Shown here piece by piece: positions 1 through 11,057 of a stretch of DNA of 64,000 bases. Made by a program: the position numbers and the translations under genes. Where the stretch lies: assembly GCA_036924285.1 (NCBI GenBank), contig JAYKYS010000002.1, forward strand, positions 2,232,001 through 2,296,000, given 5' to 3'. The notes under the pieces were generated by a model. That model searched no databases. It was not told where the DNA came from and worked only from the letters and a program-made list of their open reading frames with translations. Each line of letters starts with the position of its first letter. Position 1 is the first letter of the stretch. The DNA is from Asterella californica. Lineage: Eukaryota > Streptophyta > Marchantiopsida > Marchantiales > Aytoniaceae.

Positions 1-1045
1 GTGTTCTCATCTCAACACTGAAATTTTAGTTACGGGAAGAGGTTTGACTAGCTCTCAATAATTTCAGTTTTGTGTAAAACCCTCGAGACTAGAAGAGTCC
101 ACATTCCCCAAGAAACGAAAATCCTAAGAGCCTCCAGTTGGTAGAGCTCAAAGCTCAATTAAGATCTTGTATAGTTTTTATATTTAGAAAAATTTAGTTA
201 AGTGTAGCCTTAGGTTAAATTTTTCAACTTTGTTGTTATGCGTTAGCATAGCTATACGTCGATTCTGAAAACTGAAAAAAATAGAGATTTTTTTGTGGTG
301 TAATGGAAGGGAGAGATGGAGTCATGGTGAAAACCAAAAACAGAAAAGAAGTAACAAGAACTGACTGATGGAGTCGTTGTGGAAACCTGAAAAGAGAAAA
401 GAAGTGAATAGGAAGAGAATAGATCATGGAATTTCCGGGGCTAATTAATGCATAATGCCACAATTCCATTGCAAGTGGAGCTACTTATCTTGTTTTTATT
501 GCTTTTCAAACGTTATTTTTGTTTTTTCTGTGATTGAAAGTGCAGAAACTATAACACCAGACCTAGTATTAACAGTATGATATGACTAGCATTTTGAGCC
601 ACTCGTTTATCTTGTTCTCTAAAAAACAAAACTTTTAAAAATACTCATAAAACACTCTCCAGGAGCTTAACAAAGCCTTACGTTCCCTGGTTGTATTTTG
701 GAGTTAAGGTGATGATTATCATAACTTGAGAGATAGTGAACCGTCGGTATTTAGACATCAGTTAGACATCGTACTTTCTGGGAAAATTTGTTGATGTGAG
801 TTCAAGCACAACTAAGAACTGTTGGAGTAGCACCAAACTTTTTTCACAAATATATTTCATTGCACCTTTGTTTCACTCTAAATATGTTAGTTAGAACTGT
901 TGTATCTACTGCATGAAACTAGCACCAATTGAATGGATAGTACGATACTGACAACATGGAAGATCAACGGTTACTAATTCTAAGTGACCATACGAAGGGA
1001 AGATGCAAACGATATGTATATTCACCAAGGAGGATATTATTCACG
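1..1045. other. AT-rich intergenic DNA
   Basis: No gene, RNA gene or recognisable transposon protein could be supported here on either strand. Open frames are short, lack family motifs and are what chance would give in AT-rich sequence. Confidence 0.6.
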
Positions 1046-1124
1046 TCATGTACACTGAAGTGTACATGAGATGCGTTAAATATTATAACTCTTCCGATGG
1101 GAAGGGTTATAATATTTATTAACG
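1046..1124. repeat. Double hairpin, copy 1
   Basis: Two adjacent inverted repeats. Hairpin 1 (1046-1069) has a perfect 10-bp stem and a TGAA loop. Hairpin 2 (1078-1117) has an 18-bp stem with one mismatch and a GATG loop, extended by an outer CGTTAA/TTAACG pairing. The apex of hairpin 2 reads CTTCCGATGGGAAGGGTTA and is nearly the same as the apex of a similar double hairpin at 51888-51994, whose other stems differ. The function is unknown; a terminus of a non-autonomous transposon or a structured RNA is possible. Confidence 0.75.
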
Positions 1125-3372
1125 TTCTCGGCAAACGGCGAGATTTAACAATTAGGGCTCCGGACCAAGGAGCGCACCAGGCCGGCCTTCACTTATGGGT
1201 TCTCTCCAGACGAGTTGGCTAGTCTGGGACTGAGTAACATATAATAGTTTAAAATTGATTTAATTTTCTATAATAGCTTAGTAAAATAAACTTTTATAAC
1301 ACTTACTTGTATTCTATAAGAAAAAACAAAATTCACTGAACAAGGCCGTGGGGAAAGATATTGTACATCTCAAGATTCATTATGAAGTATGACACATTCA
1401 TAAACCATAAGCCAAAATTAGCCAGAATTCGAAGCTTAGACAGAGCAAAAACAGAAAACCAGGAAAAGTAATTGAGGATCTCAAAGATGATTGCAAAGGA
1501 GGTGGACTCACTAATGCCCACTGGACTTGGAACATCAATTGAAAGTCTTCTGCACAAGGAAGTACTATATTGCTATTCAAATTTGTTATACTCGGGTAGC
1601 GAAAACTATGAATGATCTTTCTTTGTATTTCGCAGAAACATTCAGCGAAATACAAAAAAAGATCGCTGAATGTTTCTGAGATGTCTGATATCATATCAGT
1701 TTACATAATTTGCTCATTTTACATTAGTACAATTCATTATTTTTATTCTAATTCAGACAAAGATCATCAAATATATATCAAATATATCTTAACTTTGATG
1801 CATATTTTCTCAAACAAGGCATCCTAAGCAGCTTGAACACATCCATATTCATCAAGAGCCACTTTTTACTATGATATGATCATATTAGCTCAAAATAATT
1901 TGAGTATTATATTATTTGAGATTGGTTACTAAATCACGTACAAGTAAAAGATTAAGTTTTATACACCTCATAATCAATCGAGGATCAAGTTTTGACCCCC
2001 TAATGATTATACAATTTTAACCAAATTTTGCCCTGAAACTTGAAAACAAAACACGATCAAGTAAAATGCTCCTCGTTCCATAAGCCAGCCCAATCTGAGG
2101 CAAGAATCAAACAAAAGAGAAATTGGCTGACAACCATGTGATGATCAAACCACACAAGTGTAGATGTATTTATTCCATGCGAATGCAATTAGCCAGTTTT
2201 AGTTGTTAATTGCAAGTTTAGAGAGTGAGGACCTTTCGGAAGGGAAACGAGACATTCATATTCTAGCTATTCCATATGAAAACCATGGTGCCAATATTGT
2301 TATATCAATAGCTGCAGCAAGAAGAACTCTCTCGGATGAGCTCAATATCAAACATTCTTTTGAAAACTGAATGAGAAATATGATTAAAGTTTCACTTTTT
2401 ATTTAATTTAGAATTTTATTAGTTCTATTCAAAATCTTCCAACACTCGAGAACACATCATCTTATATCCAGTTGAAGATTATACTTATAACAAATCGGCA
2501 ACATAGAGCGGCATGCTGGTCGAGTGTTGAGAGAAGAGAAGAATGAGTCCTGGGATCATTATATACCTTGCAGTATAGAAAAGTTAAATATCATAACTGT
2601 AAACAAATAATACTATATAAAAAATCAGTTATATACTTAATTCATGTGTTTCTGGAAGAGGAATCTTGATTATAGACAGGTAGCTGCACATAATCTTCTC
2701 TATGCCGGAAAAGACATTTAGACAAGTCTAGACTCTAAAGCGACATGGCTCGTCCTTTGGGTTATGATCAAACTACTCATATTGCAAAGCTACTCGTATT
2801 CAAGTCTAAAGCTGCGTTAGCATCCTTTGCGTCCAGTTTTCCCAAGTGCTTTGCGCTCCAGTAATATTTTGTGCCACATCCCATACAACTGGACTGTTGC
2901 ACTTTTCCAGTCCACCGGTAGAAGTGCCTGGCTATAGAAGGTAAGATTTGTATCGTTTCGTAATTAGATTCGGTAACCACGGTTTCCTTTCTACCGGCCG
3001 TGGAATTGACCGTGGAATTGGAAAAACTGTGAAAAGACGATCAGCCGAAAATCTAAAACCGGACCGGAGCCACTGACGCAAAATCTCACGATATGAATGC
3101 AGGTTTCATTATGCCTGGTGCAAGTCCTGGCTACGGTTGAGTAGCTGTGTATGAGGTTAGCCAGCTCAACCTCGCACTTTTATCTACCGGCGTACATGTC
3201 AGCAGATTTACAACCGCATCCCCGCCTTGTCATTCTTTACCTGTCACCATGTGTGGCTCTCATTCGAAAGAGTTAAAACACACACTTGACTGTCTACCAT
3301 AAACGAGAAATAGAGTGTAAGAGATGCACGAGGACGAACAAAGTAGGATGCATAAGCATCAAGTCGAAACGA
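1125..3372. other. Intergenic, no supported gene
   Basis: Mostly AT-rich DNA. It contains the interleaved inverted repeat at 1614-1677, listed separately. A minus-strand open frame at 2777-2980 has a Cys-rich stretch but no ATG and no recognised family, so it is not called. The last few hundred bases probably include the aldolase promoter. Confidence 0.55.
1614..1677. repeat. Interleaved inverted repeats in A-B-A'-B' order
   Basis: Arm A (1614-1633) is complementary to A' (1645-1664) at 19 of 20 positions. Arm B (1634-1646) is complementary to B' (1665-1677) at 13 of 13. B fills the loop between A and A', and B' abuts A', so the order is that of an H-type pseudoknot. Both stems could not form fully at once with so little linker. 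Two successive template-switch events are the simplest origin. No coding content. Confidence 0.8.
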
Positions 3373-3373
3373 A

Positions 3374-3449
3374 CTATATACGTTATGTGGTTCTCGTTCG
3401 ACAGGGATACGATAACTCAACAACAGACGTGGGATTCAAATCGCACGTG
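3374..3449 (+). promoter_or_regulatory. Probable aldolase promoter: TATA-like site and G-box
   Basis: A TATA-like CTATATAC lies at 3374-3381 and a palindromic G-box core CACGTG at 3444-3449, both within 235 bp upstream of the aldolase start codon. G-boxes are common near light-regulated photosynthetic genes in plants, which would suit a plastid aldolase. The G-box lies downstream of the TATA-like site, so one of the two may be coincidental. No transcription start can be read directly. Confidence 0.35.
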
Positions 3450-3605
3450 CAGATTTCATCCCCTTCGTTTCCGTCACTCAGGAACAGAGTTCTGTGGCTG
3501 TTCTTGTCTCCACAACCATTCCGCAGAAACATCTCTTCAAAGCTAGCTGGAGACTGCCATCTCCACATTGCGCAGAGTCCATAACGTTTTACACCGAATT
3601 CAACC

Positions 3606-6600
3606 ATGGCAGCCATGGCCTGTAGCAGCGTCTTGGAGCTCGCCAGCATATCGTTCAGTGCAGTGGCTAAACCTTCTCCGTATGGAACGGGTGAGCGAAG
3701 TGATCCTGGAATAAGTTTCGGTCGTCGCGTCACTTATCAGAGATCATGAGTAAAATCTTGGAGAATCATTGTCTGGAATTCAGCTAACTTGCCTTCAGAT
3801 AGTTCTTCAGTACAAATGGAATCAGTCAATTACATTCTGTAATTCGCTGCTCGTTATTACCGCGCGTGGTAATCTGAACGAATGAGTCATTTGTTCTCGG
3901 CCTAATGGCAATGTCTTTTCCCCTGCCTGCAATCTTGCTTGGACTTCATTCCACTCGATGTGTAGCAATCCTTTTTCACGTATAGAATTACTCGAAAACG
4001 TCCACCGGGACTACAATTCTTCACCTGTACCTTTGTGCAAGACTGTGAGTGATTCAGTGATCTGGGTTGCTGTTCGCATCTATCTTGTGTACAGCTTACT
4101 GAGTCAATATGCCAACCTTATTTATTCTCATACCAAATCTCCTCAGTTGAGAATTGAGGAGAACTTGAGCCAGCCGAGAATCTTCTACTATTTTTCGTTT
4201 TCCTTTTTCCTGGTAATGTAGATCATTGCTTATCCCGTGAGTGGATTTGGGTGTATCCTATATACGAAGCTCTGGATCTTCGCAGTATTCTCCTGACATG
4301 TTTGACCCTTTTGCTGCGCGTGCTGAATCGCGTCTCTCAGCTTGGCAATGACTTACGGTGTCGTTGCTTTCTTTCCAGGACGATCTGAGAATGCCACACT
4401 GACGAGAAGTGTTTTCCTGGGAAAGGGGTCTCTAGGAGTCTATACGACTGCAGCTGCATTGTTGGCGCCACAAAGCAGGACGAAGTCGCAAAATGTGGAG
4501 TACCAGCGGAGGCAGGTGGTTATGACCTCCGAGTTCGAGAAGACCAACCCTTACGCGGAAGAACTGAAGAGAACCGCTGCATACATCGCTGCACCTGGCA
4601 AGGGTATATTGGCCTCCGACGAGAGTAATGCCACAACAGGCAAGCGGTACGTTATTGAGGGGTTTAGTTCCATCGCTTGCTGTAAATAGTCACCTTCAAG
4701 TGTAGAATTCGAGTTCTCTGTTACTCCTCTGAGATCGGTGAAGCTGCGCAAGTGCTACTTGCTCCAATTTGTTGAATGCATCCCCATCTTTATGTCAGAT
4801 TGGCGACAGTCGACCTCGACAACACAGAGGAGAACCGACAAGCATGGCGAGAACTTCTGTACACAGCCCCAGGCCTTGGCAATGTAGACCCCATTCCTCC
4901 CCGTGAATTTGTTTCATGTCATTGCAAATTTTGACGGAGCTGGATTATCCAGTCTGCAGATTGTCGCAAGCGTATACAGAAAGAAAGATTGAAACCTGAG
5001 TAGATTACTTACTGTCAGCTCACGACTAAAATTCTGCGCACGCAGTACATCAGCGGCTGTATTATGTTCGACGAGACACTGTTCCAGTCTACTAGAGACG
5101 GTGTCCAATTCGTGGACGTGCTCAAGAGTCAGGGTATTGTGCCCGGAATCAAAGTGGACACTGGTCTCCAGCCAATTGAGGGAACCGACGGAGAGACTGC
5201 GACGCAAGGCCTCGACGGTTTGGGCGAACGTTGCAGACGGTAGGCACGATACCAGTCAGAGTCCTTTCTTTCCGAGGGCTTGCATTTCTAGCTGCAATTA
5301 TCGTTTGACCCCTCTGCTCCTTAGCAGTTCGCTGACCAGAAATGCCGTTTGCCTCCAGATACTACCAACAAGGTGCTCGATTCGCCAAGTGGCGAGCTGT
5401 GATCAAGGTGGATTCCGAGAAACACCCGTCCTCCACTGCCATCATCGAGAACGCTCATGGTCTTGCTCGCTACGCGCAAATCTGTCAAGTAAGTAATGCC
5501 GCTGCCACATCAGGATCATACGTGACTGTACTGCTGATGGTAGCCGATATGAAATCCTTTCATCTCTTTCAGTTTCTACTTACAGATACATGATTTCGGT
5601 TCAAACTTCTTGTATGTCACGATTCGGAGCTCAAAAGTCTCAGGAGGTAATCTCATCACGTCCGAAGTCACTACTCCACTTCTCGTGGATGTGGTAGTCT
5701 CCTTTTTAAATCTATCGACTGTTCTCGTGCAGGCCAATGGGCTTGTCCCAATCGTTGAGCCTGAAGTTACACTGGGTGAAGGAGATTATAGGTACTTAAA
5801 CTTCATCAATCTCTCTGATATTACGATCACGTCAGCTCCGTAGACACCCGAGGCTCATATCTCTATCACTAAACGTTACAAACATCGAGAATCTTCTTTA
5901 TATTTTCACCTTGTCGATGGCTCTCTTCTGCTTCAAAGTGTCACAGTAGGCAAATTTCCTTTACGTGTTCCTATCATTAGATCCACTAAACATTCGCTCT
6001 GGACTGCAGCATCGACCGAACTGCTTACATTTCCGAGAAGGTCAATTCTCACGTGTTCCGCTTCCTCAACGAGTACGAGTAAGTGATTCAAGCTCGCTTT
6101 CAACATGCATTAGGCACAGAGAGAACCGAAATCATTGATTGGCTCACTTTCCAGTTATCGAGGCCAGGCAGCGCAGAATTCCTCACCGATCTGATCTCTC
6201 CAAGTGATGCGTGTTTTGTGGTCTCTCCAGTGTCATTCTTGAGGGCATTTTACTGAAGCCCAACATGATCCTCCCTGGTAAGTTCATCTTCTTCAGGTTT
6301 TTAAGATTTGTCGAGCAATGTACAAAGTTGCCCTGTACAGATTTTGGTGCAGAGGTCTGGTTCTGCCTAATGGTACCCCATTATCCGATGCCCTTAATCA
6401 ATACCTGGCTTTAATATTTCCGTTTCTTGCACAGGTCTGGATGTACCCACGCCTGCACCTGAAGAGGTGGCAAAATACACCGTGCGCACTATGCTCCGCA
6501 CAGTTCCTGCCGCCGTACCAGGTATGGCTGGCGATGTTTAGGTGCTGTTATAGAAGAAGTGAAATATCTCGGGACTATATTGTGCGTGGCAGCTATCTTT

Positions 6601-7788
6601 GTTCAATCTCCTCTGTGTCTCCGTTTCTAACAGTGCATGCCGAAACATATTGCAGGTATCCACTTCCTGTCCGGTGGAATGGGCGAAGAAGAGGCCACCC
6701 TGAACCTGAACGCACTGCAGGTAACAGAATTGTTGCTCTGTTTCGAGATATATGAGGATTGTTTGAACTCGGTAGAAGATATATGAAGAATTCAGATTAG
6801 TCGAACCGCATGAATAATCTCGATCCAGAAGAATCCAACTGCACAGTCCAGGCGCCTTACCCCTCTCTTTCCATCTTTGCCTGCAGGCATTCGGCCCATC
6901 CCCCTGGTCCTTAACTTTCTCTTACGGCCGTGCCCTTCAATCGAGCACTTTGAAGATGTGGTCTGGAAAGGTACGCGGGCATCCACCTCTCCGCAGGTCG
7001 AGGCGTAGCGCATTTCCTTCGCTGCGATAGGATTTTGTTGTGTAAATAGGCTTGGAACTGAATTTTTAGCTTGGGCTAAAAATCAACTGTTTGCATTCTG
7101 CAGGAGGAGAACTGGAAGGCCGCGCAGGATAGACTCGTAGCACTAGCCAAGGCAAATTCTGAAGCTCAGGTCAGTGATCATATTTTTTATAAAGCTGTAC
7201 GGCACTGGTGCGCAAGTACTCCCTTTAGTGTGGTGGTTAGTAGACAGGCTTCTCTCAAAGAAAAGCAAAAGGTAGGCACGCTTGTCACGCGGGTCGGCAG
7301 GGTTCAATCCCGAAAAAGGTCGCTACGTGCACATGCATCCAACCTTTTATCCGTCGGAATTTCGAGTTGGTAAATCACCGGGCACAAAGCTCGTCATAAG
7401 AACCGCCTTCTGCCGCCGTAGTAACCTAAGGGCTGGGATCTGTCGAGCTCTCTCAGCACAAGTCCAAGTATGTCCTCCTCAAGTCCAAGCTGCATTTCCT
7501 CCCGTCACACTTCTTTTATCTTACCGTATGATAATATTCTCCATACTTTTCATCGACGAAAGGCAGTAATTCCATTTTAGAAATCAGTCAAGCTCCAGGC
7601 CTTGGGACCGGCCATCACTTCATTGTATAATTAGCTAGAACTCCACTAATGCAAAATCCTCCTTTTAGTTAACATACGACTGATTGAGTATTTTGCGTTT
7701 GCAGCTTGGCAAGTACACCGGACCTCATCCATCTCCAGGGGGAACCCGCATTCTCCAAGCACTGCGACTCGGTGGAGCAGGAAAGTAG
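3606..7788 (+). CDS. FBA: Class I fructose-bisphosphate aldolase, probably plastid
   Basis: Cleaves fructose-1,6-bisphosphate to dihydroxyacetone phosphate and glyceraldehyde-3-phosphate (reversible; Calvin cycle or glycolysis). Thirteen exons: 3606-3690, 4379-4646, 4799-4883, 5046-5239, 5359-5488, 5733-5791, 6010-6078, 6231-6277, 6435-6521, 6656-6720, 6887-6970, 7104-7169, 7705-7788. They join in phase to 440 aa. The Schiff-base lysine lies in [10 protein letters not shown]; other signatures are [21 protein letters not shown] and [18 protein letters not shown]. About 75 extra N-terminal residues, rich in Ser/Ala with few acidic residues, suggest a transit peptide. The first ATG of exon 1 was chosen because its donor joins exon 2 in frame; an ATG in intron 1 (4348) also opens the exon 2 frame. 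The protein ends GGAGK, without the terminal tyrosine usual in class I aldolases. Intron 12 carries a tRNA-like insertion. Confidence 0.92.
7226..7311 (+). repeat. tRNA-like A/B-box sequence in aldolase intron 12, possible SINE
   Basis: TAGTGTGGTGG at 7226-7236 fits an RNA polymerase III A box, and GGTTCAATCCC at 7301-7311 fits a B box, about 65 bp apart. The text between them does not fold into a convincing anticodon arm, and no matching acceptor stem is visible. A tRNA-derived SINE head or a decayed tRNA copy is more likely than a functional tRNA. The sense orientation matches the host gene. No clear target duplication was seen. Confidence 0.45.
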
Positions 7789-8555
7789 AATGAAGTCGTC
7801 AGCGCGTGCTACTCAATTTGTACAGTAGTGATGCTTACAAAGTGCTCTGAAGAAGAGTGACCCTGAAAGTTAACTGTAAAATATCTAGGCTTATTTTAGG
7901 TGTCCTCTTTCTTTCTGTGAAAGGACTGCCAATTAAGGTGGGCTTGCCACGGGAGATGGTTCAGAGCAGGAGCAGCAAGACATCTTCAGAACCTCCACCG
8001 TAGCCTAGTGCAATCAACTTGGGCCTGTCTGTAACTGATAGGCTGTAGGAGCCTACATCTGTTTGTAGCCGCAACACCAAAAGTTTTTGCAAACATGGTG
8101 CTTGCTGTTTCCAATTAGCTGACATTACGATAATGATCTTAGTACAGTTCCCTGCAAACCTGCTACAGAAGCAGGGAAATATCCCACTGTAGCTAAGGGG
8201 GAATTATTTTGTGCCTCGCATCTTCAAACTTTGGGGCTTGGATGAAATTTGACGTACCTTCGATCTTGATAAAGCTTCGACATCAATGACTGGGTTTGAA
8301 CAATATGAAGTACAAAGATTCCATGCGACGACAGCAATCTTACTGTCAAGAACGAACTGATGAATCTACCTTTTCACCGGAGTACATGTAGAAAGAAATA
8401 AACCTTAGCTATCAAGAGAAAACATTGATTTCAAGAACTCCCATCACCATCAGATAAGGTTCCGCTATGAGGAGCGACTGTAACTCATGTACTGTATTTA
8501 AAGGCATTGTTACTCGTGTCCTAAATCTGATGAAATACAATTTTTTGAATTTTCT
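7789..8555. other. Aldolase 3' flank and intergenic DNA
   Basis: This begins with the probable 3' UTR of the aldolase gene. No further gene is supported. The last part may be the 3' end of a degraded LTR, because a primer-binding-site-like sequence follows directly. Confidence 0.5.
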
Positions 8556-8558
8556 TAT

Positions 8559-8571
8559 TGGTATTAGAGCC
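8559..8571 (+). other. Primer-binding-site-like sequence of a lost LTR element
   Basis: TGGTATTAGAGCC differs by one base from TGGTATCAGAGCC, the site complementary to the 3' end of initiator tRNA-Met that many plant LTR elements use. The intact form is present at 17455-17467. Here it is followed by non-coding DNA and then by an inverted Ty3 LTR, so if real it marks the 5' part of a separate, mostly deleted element. Confidence 0.4.
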
Positions 8572-8623
8572 ACTAAGGCTCGACACTCAACTAAGATCTA
8601 GAGTCTTGCCTTCATGAGCTATA

Positions 8624-9350
8624 TTTCACGCACTTATCGTCGTGTTGCTACAGTGGAAAGTCTTGCTCAATAGGTCACGAAACACACAACGCTAACATGA
8701 ATCACAATCACACGTTAGTGTTCATGCATCACTTATCTTTATCTCGTTTAGTCCAGATTGGAGCCAGACAGTCTCTTCAACTCTCAAGCTCAACATTCCC
8801 TAAGTCTTGACCGAGACCCGACTAGGTCGGTCCCAAAACATGAGCAAGTCATAACGTGACTTGGGGCAAACTTTTCATAAAATCCAGGGTCGTGAATGGT
8901 GCCTCCAGCAGACCTAGCGGTCCACCGTGATGTCCATCTGGGTCCAGGCTCCCGAACGGTGGTCGAACCCGTCGTCTCGTTCTCTAGTCTTGTCCCACCT
9001 CTTAGGTTGTTCTCAAAGTTTAGGCGTCCACGTCTAGACTGAAACGCGTCTTGGTACTGGTCCAACCATCACCACATGCCTCTAGAGTCCGTCCGCCAAA
9101 CTCTAGGACGACATCACCCAAGCATAGAGCCCCTGTCATATATACTTTTGGGGATCGCCGGCTCCGCCCTCCTCTTTGATCTCTGAAAATTACACCACAA
9201 CTCGATCACGGGATCGGTCATAATTCTCAGTCCGATGAGAATTATGACCGATCCAATCCTGCATATCACTGGAAAGCTCTCGCCGAGACCTTTCCAATGA
9301 TATCTTACTCGCCTTGAGATCTTACGTGGAGCTCCGTCCACGATCCAAAA
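8624..9350 (-). mobile_element. Inverted partial Ty3 LTR
   Basis: Read on the minus strand, this matches the 3' two-thirds of the LTRs at 22867-23979 and 28846-29966, including the CGCGAAA-like end, the TATATA region and the segment around GGAGCTCC. The first roughly 380 bp of the LTR are missing at the right edge. Identity is visibly lower than among the plus-strand LTRs, so it is an older insertion. It holds a perfect palindrome (9211-9254) absent from the other copies. Confidence 0.8.
9211..9254. repeat. Perfect 19-bp hairpin inside the inverted LTR
   Basis: Arms 9211-9229 and 9236-9254 match 19 of 19 around a 6-base loop. At the matching place the other LTR copies have only one arm-like sequence and no palindrome. 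The second arm therefore seems to have been copied locally from the first. Confidence 0.85.
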
Positions 9351-9355
9351 CGTCG

Positions 9356-9553
9356 TTAGAGGACTACTTTTTTGAAACTTGAGTAGGACATTCTGTATCT
9401 TTTTCTCATGTGATTGTCTAGAAAATCAGATTGTATTGTCCATACATGTTTGTGAACAACCTCCCACCAAGTGAATTGTCTTGGTACCAACCAGAAATCT
9501 CTTGATGAACTGATTTGAGGTTGTTGAAGACCAAGCTCAACTATCAACAACAT
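9356..9553 (-). pseudogene. Possible PIF/Harbinger-type transposase N-terminal fragment
   Basis: A 65-residue frame from an ATG at 9553 runs left into the truncated LTR. It is rich in aromatic and basic residues, with WLVPRQFTWWEVV and RKRYRMSYSSFKKVV. The second resembles the helix before the nuclease core in PIF/Harbinger-like proteins (an RM.. .FxxL pattern). No catalytic residues are present because the frame is cut by the neighbouring LTR. The assignment rests on weak resemblance only. Confidence 0.3.
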
Positions 9554-10003
9554 GTTCTATCACTCAGCAGAGTTTTTTTCTGCTGTAGACTGAATTATTT
9601 CTCCTATCATGAATATCATTATTTCTTCTAATACTATATTTCTCATAAATCATAAAACATAATCTCACATAAGTTCATGTTGATAAGTTGGAAATGTAGA
9701 GAAAACTGATTCTAACGGCTCTTACTTGTTGAGAATGATCTTCTAATGATTGAGATATGAAGATAAACGTGTTTCAGTTTTATTTACCCTAACTGATTTT
9801 GGCACTTGTTTATATTTGTCACTTCTACAAGATGACTTATTCTAAGTTGTCTCAGAAATCCCTCAATGTAAATAAAAATATTTTTATTCACAAAGTAAAT
9901 TTATATTCTATTTTAGGCTTGAATATTTTTATCCTTTAGCATCCATCATATGTCAAATCGACGTACAACCAACAACGATGTGAATAGTTCAACTGGAACT
10001 GTA
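9554..10003. other. AT-rich flank of the Ty3 cluster
   Basis: No gene is seen. Bases 9940-9990 match 30244-30294 on the far side of the Ty3 cluster at 46 of 51 positions. Both sites therefore belong to the same older repeat, or they mark a duplication around the cluster. Confidence 0.55.
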
Positions 10004-10985
10004 TGTCGCAACCCTCATTCTCAAGATCGGGCGCAGACGCGAACAACAGAATCATAGCGGACTTGCGCTAGGTTGCGAACGCTGCGAGTAGGACTAAACG
10101 GCTTGGCCGGGAAGTCGGGATCAGGTGAACCCTAAGTGGTTCTCTGAACCAAGGTTGGAACCTTGGGTTAGGACATAAGGGCCTACCCCAAGAGGGCCCC
10201 AGACGAACGCTGACCTAAGGGGGCGAGTCTGGGAATGAGCTGAAATATGAGTCTTAGACATAAGTCTGAGACGTGGGTCTGAGACGTGGGACCGAGACGT
10301 GGGTCCGAGACGCAGACGAACCACAGGGTTCGACCCTGGGTCTGGACCACAGATTTCGGAAAAATGGCTAAGTGTTAGAGCTCCAGGGACGTTTTAGGTC
10401 GTGGACGAAGTTCCACATAAGATCTCGAGGCGAGTGAGGTATCATTGGAAAGGCCTCGTCGAGAGCTTTCCAGTGATATATAACACTCCTCGATCTGACC
10501 TCCGAGCTGGAAGTTATGACCGAACCACAATCGGGTTGTGGTATAATTTTCAGGGATCAAAGAGGAGGGTGGGGCCGCCGATCCCTAGAAGTATATATGA
10601 GGGGGGCTCGATGCCTGGGTGGGCCAGGACGAGTCACCCGACCCCAGGGTTCGGCGGGCGGACTCTGGAGGCATGAGGTGATGGCTGGGCCGATTCCAAG
10701 GCACGTTCCGATCCAGACTTGGATGTCTGGACTTAGGAACGATGTAAGGGCTGGGGCAAGACTAGAGAACGAGTCGGCGGGTTAGACCACCATTCGGGAG
10801 CCTAGACCCAGACGGACATCACGGGCGGTTGGGCCGCTAGGTGTGCTGGAGGCACCGTTTAGGACCTTGGACTTTATGGGAAGTCCTCCCCAAGTCATAT
10901 TGTGACTTGCTCATGTTTGGGACCGACTTAGGCGGAGCTAAGTCGGGACTTAGGAACTGCTGAGCTTGATGGTTAGGGAGACGGT
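10004..10985 (+). mobile_element. Left LTR of Ty3 element A, first part
   Basis: Begins TGTCGCAACC and aligns throughout with the LTRs at 22867 and 28846. It breaks off after GGGAGACGGT, where a different long-LTR element is inserted. The rest of the LTR resumes at 17303. Like the other copies it has a TATATATGA box in its middle, the likely promoter of the element. Confidence 0.85.
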
Positions 10986-11057
10986 GTCGTGTCGTGGACC
11001 GGCTCCTATCTGAAATTCAGACTTCGATGCTTGTCGCTCCAAAGACACTCATGAGAA

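Noticed and set aside
2777..2980. Minus-strand frame with a CMGCGTKYYW segment
   Set aside because: No ATG (starts GTG), short, no family recognised, and no coding neighbours in phase.
4348..4380. ATG at 4348 as the aldolase start
   Set aside because: The exon at 3606-3690 joins exon 2 at 4379 in phase through good GT/AG sites and supplies a transit-like N-terminus; 4348 lies in the intron. It remains possible as an alternative start.
8353..8390. CTGATGA near 8357, second hammerhead-like match
   Set aside because: No GAAA at the required place and no closing helices.
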